The notes under the pieces were generated by a model, which searched no databases, was not told the origin of the DNA, and worked only from the letters and a program-made list of their open reading frames with translations. From Lachnospiraceae bacterium (GTDB taxonomy: Bacteria > Bacillota > Clostridia > Lachnospirales > Lachnospiraceae): a DNA stretch of 64,000 bases. The translations under genes and the position numbers were made by a program. The DNA is taken from assembly GCA_004558185.1 (NCBI GenBank), contig SFDP01000004.1, forward strand, positions 1 through 64,000, written 5' to 3'. This document shows, one piece after another, positions 61,900 to 64,000 of this stretch. Within the stretch, counting starts at the first letter, position 1, and each line of letters begins with the position of its first letter.

Positions 61900-63351
61900 A
61901 TGAGATGTTATAACTGTGGCTGCAATCTGACAGGACATAATTTCTGTACGAATTGCAAGGTAGATGTAGCGGGCTATAAGCTGGTCGTCAGTGCATCCAA
62001 TCTGTTTTATAATGATGGTTTGGAAAAAGCCAGAGTACGGGATTTATCCGGTGCTGTCGCCAGTCTGCGCCAGTGTTTAAAGCTGTATAAGAATCATGTA
62101 GATGCCAGAAACCTTCTGGGACTGGTCTATTTTGAGCTGGGAGAATCGGTTCAGGCTCTTAACGAGTGGGTAATCAGCAAGAATCTGCAGTCCCAAAAGA
62201 ATGTAGCGGATGATTATCTTAATTTGATTCAGAGCAATCCCGGGAAGCTGGATGCACTGAATGCAACGATTAAAAAGTTTAATCAGGCTTTAACCTATTG
62301 CTATCAGGGAAGCCTGGATTTGGCCGTTATTCAGTTAAAAAAGGTACTTTCCATGAACCCCAAGTATCTTCAGGCCCACCTGCTTTTGGCGCTCCTGTAT
62401 ATGCACAGCGAGGAATGGGCCAAGGCCAGAAAAGAGCTGGATAGAACCTTAAGAATCGATGTCAACAATACCGTAGCCATGCGGTATGAACAGGAGATCA
62501 GGCAGATTCTGGGAGAGAGCGATGGAGCAAAAAATACAGGAAGAAGCGGAGGGAAGAATCAGGGAAAGGCTGCCCTGCCCAAGGCGAAAAATGTCAGTGA
62601 GGAGTCCTATCAGTACCAAAGCGGGAACGAAACGATTATACAACCCTATAAGGTATCAGAGGGAAAGGCGGCAGGCTCCGTCTGGAATCTGCTGATCGGT
62701 ATTGGAATCGGTCTGGCAGTAGCCTGGTTTTTGATTCTGCCGGCCAGAGTACAGAATGCCAATGCCCGTGTGAATGAAGAAATGAAGGCAGTCAGTGAAC
62801 AGCTTGATGTCAAGTCGGCTACCATCAGCGAGCTGGAGAGCAAAATACGGGGGCTGGAAGCAGAGAAGCAGAAGCTGGAGGGAGAGCTGGACAGCTTTGT
62901 GGGAACCGGCGGTACTCTGGAGGATGTGAATAATCTCCTGCAGGCAGTAAGAATCTATATGGAAACACCGAAGGAGATTACCAAAATCAACGATTATCTG
63001 GAAAAAATCAATTCGGAATCGCTTACCGGAGAGTCAGCAGAGTCCTTTACCGCCCTTTACGAGCTGATGCTTCAGGAGGTAGGACCCCAGATAGGAAAGG
63101 AATACTATACCAGGGGACTGGAGGCCTATCAAAACGGCGACTATGAAACGGCAGTTCAGGAGCTGACCAGAGCGGCAGCATACGACACAGGTAATGTGGA
63201 TGCCTATTTTAATCTGGCTAATGCTTACCGCAAGATGGAAAAGAATGAAGAGGCTATTACCGTTTATGAAAAGGTCATTGAGCTTTTCCCTTCCACGGAG
63301 AAAGCCAATCGTTCCCAATCCTATTTGAATGAACTGAAGAAGGAACAGTAA
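61900..63351 (+). CDS. Zinc-ribbon and TPR membrane protein
   Basis: The 483-residue protein starts with a zinc ribbon, CYNCGC ... CTNC (residues 3-19). Tetratricopeptide repeats follow at about 40-75, 125-155 and 160-190, then a membrane helix (about 253-275), a coiled coil (about 285-325) and two more TPR units near the C-terminus (about 400-470; YYTRGLEAYQNGDYETAVQE). AGAGGAAAC precedes the ATG. The protein therefore has TPR scaffolds on both sides of the membrane. Function unknown; the place before spoIIA may be chance. Confidence 0.82.
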   Translation: MRCYNCGCNLTGHNFCTNCKVDVAGYKLVVSASNLFYNDGLEKARVRDLSGAVASLRQCLKLYKNHVDARNLLGLVYFELGESVQALNEWVISKNLQSQKNVADDYLNLIQSNPGKLDALNATIKKFNQALTYCYQGSLDLAVIQLKKVLSMNPKYLQAHLLLALLYMHSEEWAKARKELDRTLRIDVNNTVAMRYEQEIRQILGESDGAKNTGRSGGKNQGKAALPKAKNVSEESYQYQSGNETIIQPYKVSEGKAAGSVWNLLIGIGIGLAVAWFLILPARVQNANARVNEEMKAVSEQLDVKSATISELESKIRGLEAEKQKLEGELDSFVGTGGTLEDVNNLLQAVRIYMETPKEITKINDYLEKINSESLTGESAESFTALYELMLQEVGPQIGKEYYTRGLEAYQNGDYETAVQELTRAAAYDTGNVDAYFNLANAYRKMEKNEEAITVYEKVIELFPSTEKANRSQSYLNELKKEQ

Positions 63352-63362
63352 TCCGTTACCAA

Positions 63363-63392
63363 AGAGAGCTTAACAACAGGCTCTCTTTTTTT
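63363..63392 (+). terminator. Terminator before spoIIA
   Basis: AGAGAGC (63363-63369) and GCTCTCT (63380-63386) are followed by TTTTTT. It ends the valS-folC-TPR transcript. Confidence 0.85.
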
Positions 63393-63420
63393 AGTTTAAC
63401 AGGCAAAAAAGGAGGAACCT

Positions 63421-63744
63421 ATGAAACAACAGCAGCAGTACAAGGTAATTAAAGATTATCTATGCATTAAGATGCCGCAGGAGATCGACCATCATAATGC
63501 CCAGATCATCAGTCGTAATGCAGATCGTTTTATTTGTGAGGAAAAGGTGAACCATATCGTCTTTGACTTTGAGGAAACAGATTTTATGGACAGCTCCGGA
63601 ATCGGCATTATTGCAGGACGGTATAAGAAGGTGAAGGTTTTTGGAGGACAGGTGTATCTGGTCAATGCGAAAAGTCAGGTAAAGCGGATTTTACTGCTGT
63701 CCGGTCTGCAAAAATATGTGGTCTGGATGAAGGATGATAAATAG
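63421..63744 (+). CDS. spoIIAA: Anti-sigma F factor antagonist SpoIIAA
   Basis: The 107-residue STAS-domain protein has the phosphorylation motif FMDSSGIGIIAGRYKKV (about residues 56-72), where the second Ser of DSSG is the site modified by SpoIIAB. In the forespore the unmodified form releases sigma-F. AAAGGAGG precedes the ATG. Only 54 nt lie between the end of the upstream terminator hairpin stem and the start codon region, and I see no clear sigma-H promoter there. Confidence 0.95.
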   Translation: MKQQQQYKVIKDYLCIKMPQEIDHHNAQIISRNADRFICEEKVNHIVFDFEETDFMDSSGIGIIAGRYKKVKVFGGQVYLVNAKSQVKRILLLSGLQKYVVWMKDDK

Positions 63745-63774
63745 GACAGCCCAGAAAGGAGAAGCAGAAAACGC

Positions 63775-64000
63775 ATGGAAACGAAGGGAAAAATAAACAC
63801 ACAAAACTGGATGCAGCTAGAGCTTGAGGCCTGCTCGGAAAATGAGAGCCTTGCCAGAATAGCGGTAGCAGCCTTTATTACTCCTCTGAATCCCACATTG
63901 GAGGAAATGGCAGACGTCAAGACCGCAGTATCAGAAGCCGTAACCAATGCCATTATTCATGGATATGAGGAGAAGGGAGGAACGGTTTACATAAGGTGCA
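63775..64000 (+). CDS. spoIIAB: Anti-sigma F factor SpoIIAB, N-terminal part
   Basis: The frame from the ATG at 63775 (AAAGGAG upstream) runs off the window after 75 codons. It has the GHKL kinase N-box TAVSEAVTNAIIHGY (about residues 50-64), as in SpoIIAB, which holds sigma-F inactive and phosphorylates SpoIIAA. Residues 20-40 (CSENESLARIAVAAFITPLN) match the family opening. The remaining half and sigF should lie beyond the window. Confidence 0.93.
   Translation, partial: METKGKINTQNWMQLELEACSENESLARIAVAAFITPLNPTLEEMADVKTAVSEAVTNAIIHGYEEKGGTVYIRC

Overview
The window looks like a chromosomal segment of a spore-forming member of the Lachnospiraceae (Clostridia, Firmicutes). The reasons are the strong AGGAGG-type ribosome binding sites, sigma-A promoters with 16-17 bp spacers, a T-box in front of valS, an anaerobic radical-SAM maturase, Rrf2 and YesM/YesN-type regulators, and a spoIIAA-spoIIAB locus at the right edge. 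This placement rests on gene content and style; no 16S rRNA is present.

Positions 1-7,700 are an accessory region made mostly of broken genes. It holds a GHKL kinase tail, a winged-helix tail, a frameshifted mobile-element gene, a tyrosine recombinase cut off after its HxxR motif, helicase scraps and a truncated RhuM-type protein. Two small inverted-repeat elements and one intact IS21-family element with a 7-bp target duplication lie among them. The best-preserved unit is a PemK/MazF-like toxin gene (4998-5612). It is followed by a short RNA gene with its own promoter, two tandem repeats plus a third partial one, and a terminator. This looks like an unconventional toxin-RNA pair.

Positions 7,850-31,760 are metabolic. 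An MBOAT acyltransferase and SGNH esterase pair is followed by an anaerobic sulfatase-maturating enzyme, a TctCBA tricarboxylate-type transporter, a Cys-type sulfatase and a GntR/LacI-type regulator. A Nudix gene is followed by a sugar-sensing cassette: membrane-anchored binding protein, YesM-like kinase, YesN-like regulator, binding lipoprotein and a ChvE/GguA/GguB-type ABC importer. A roughly 1 kb gene-free stretch (27,855-28,940) carries a candidate large structured RNA of about 680 nt with its own promoter and terminator. It is followed by metY, cysK and an Rrf2 regulator.

Positions 31,760-48,490 hold a decayed DUF554 gene, asnA with a GNAT gene, a coiled-coil protein, and a complete type I restriction-modification operon on the minus strand (XRE regulator, hsdM, DUF1016 nuclease, hsdS, partial hsdS, hsdR). 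A 15-copy tetranucleotide tract at the end of hsdS can switch the frame into the second hsdS segment. Divergent from it is a radical-SAM/partner DNA-repair pair whose promoter carries SOS boxes. An XPD/DinG-type helicase follows.

Positions 48,490-64,000 hold a GH13 glycosidase and an unusual cluster of MalF/MalG-type permeases, HlyD-like adaptor, MacB-core protein and solute-binding lipoprotein without an ATPase. These are followed by T-box-valS, folC, a 48-aa gene, a zinc-ribbon/TPR membrane protein and spoIIAA-spoIIAB. Several genes in the window have a small hairpin directly upstream of the Shine-Dalgarno sequence, and one intergenic region holds a four-way cloverleaf palindrome.
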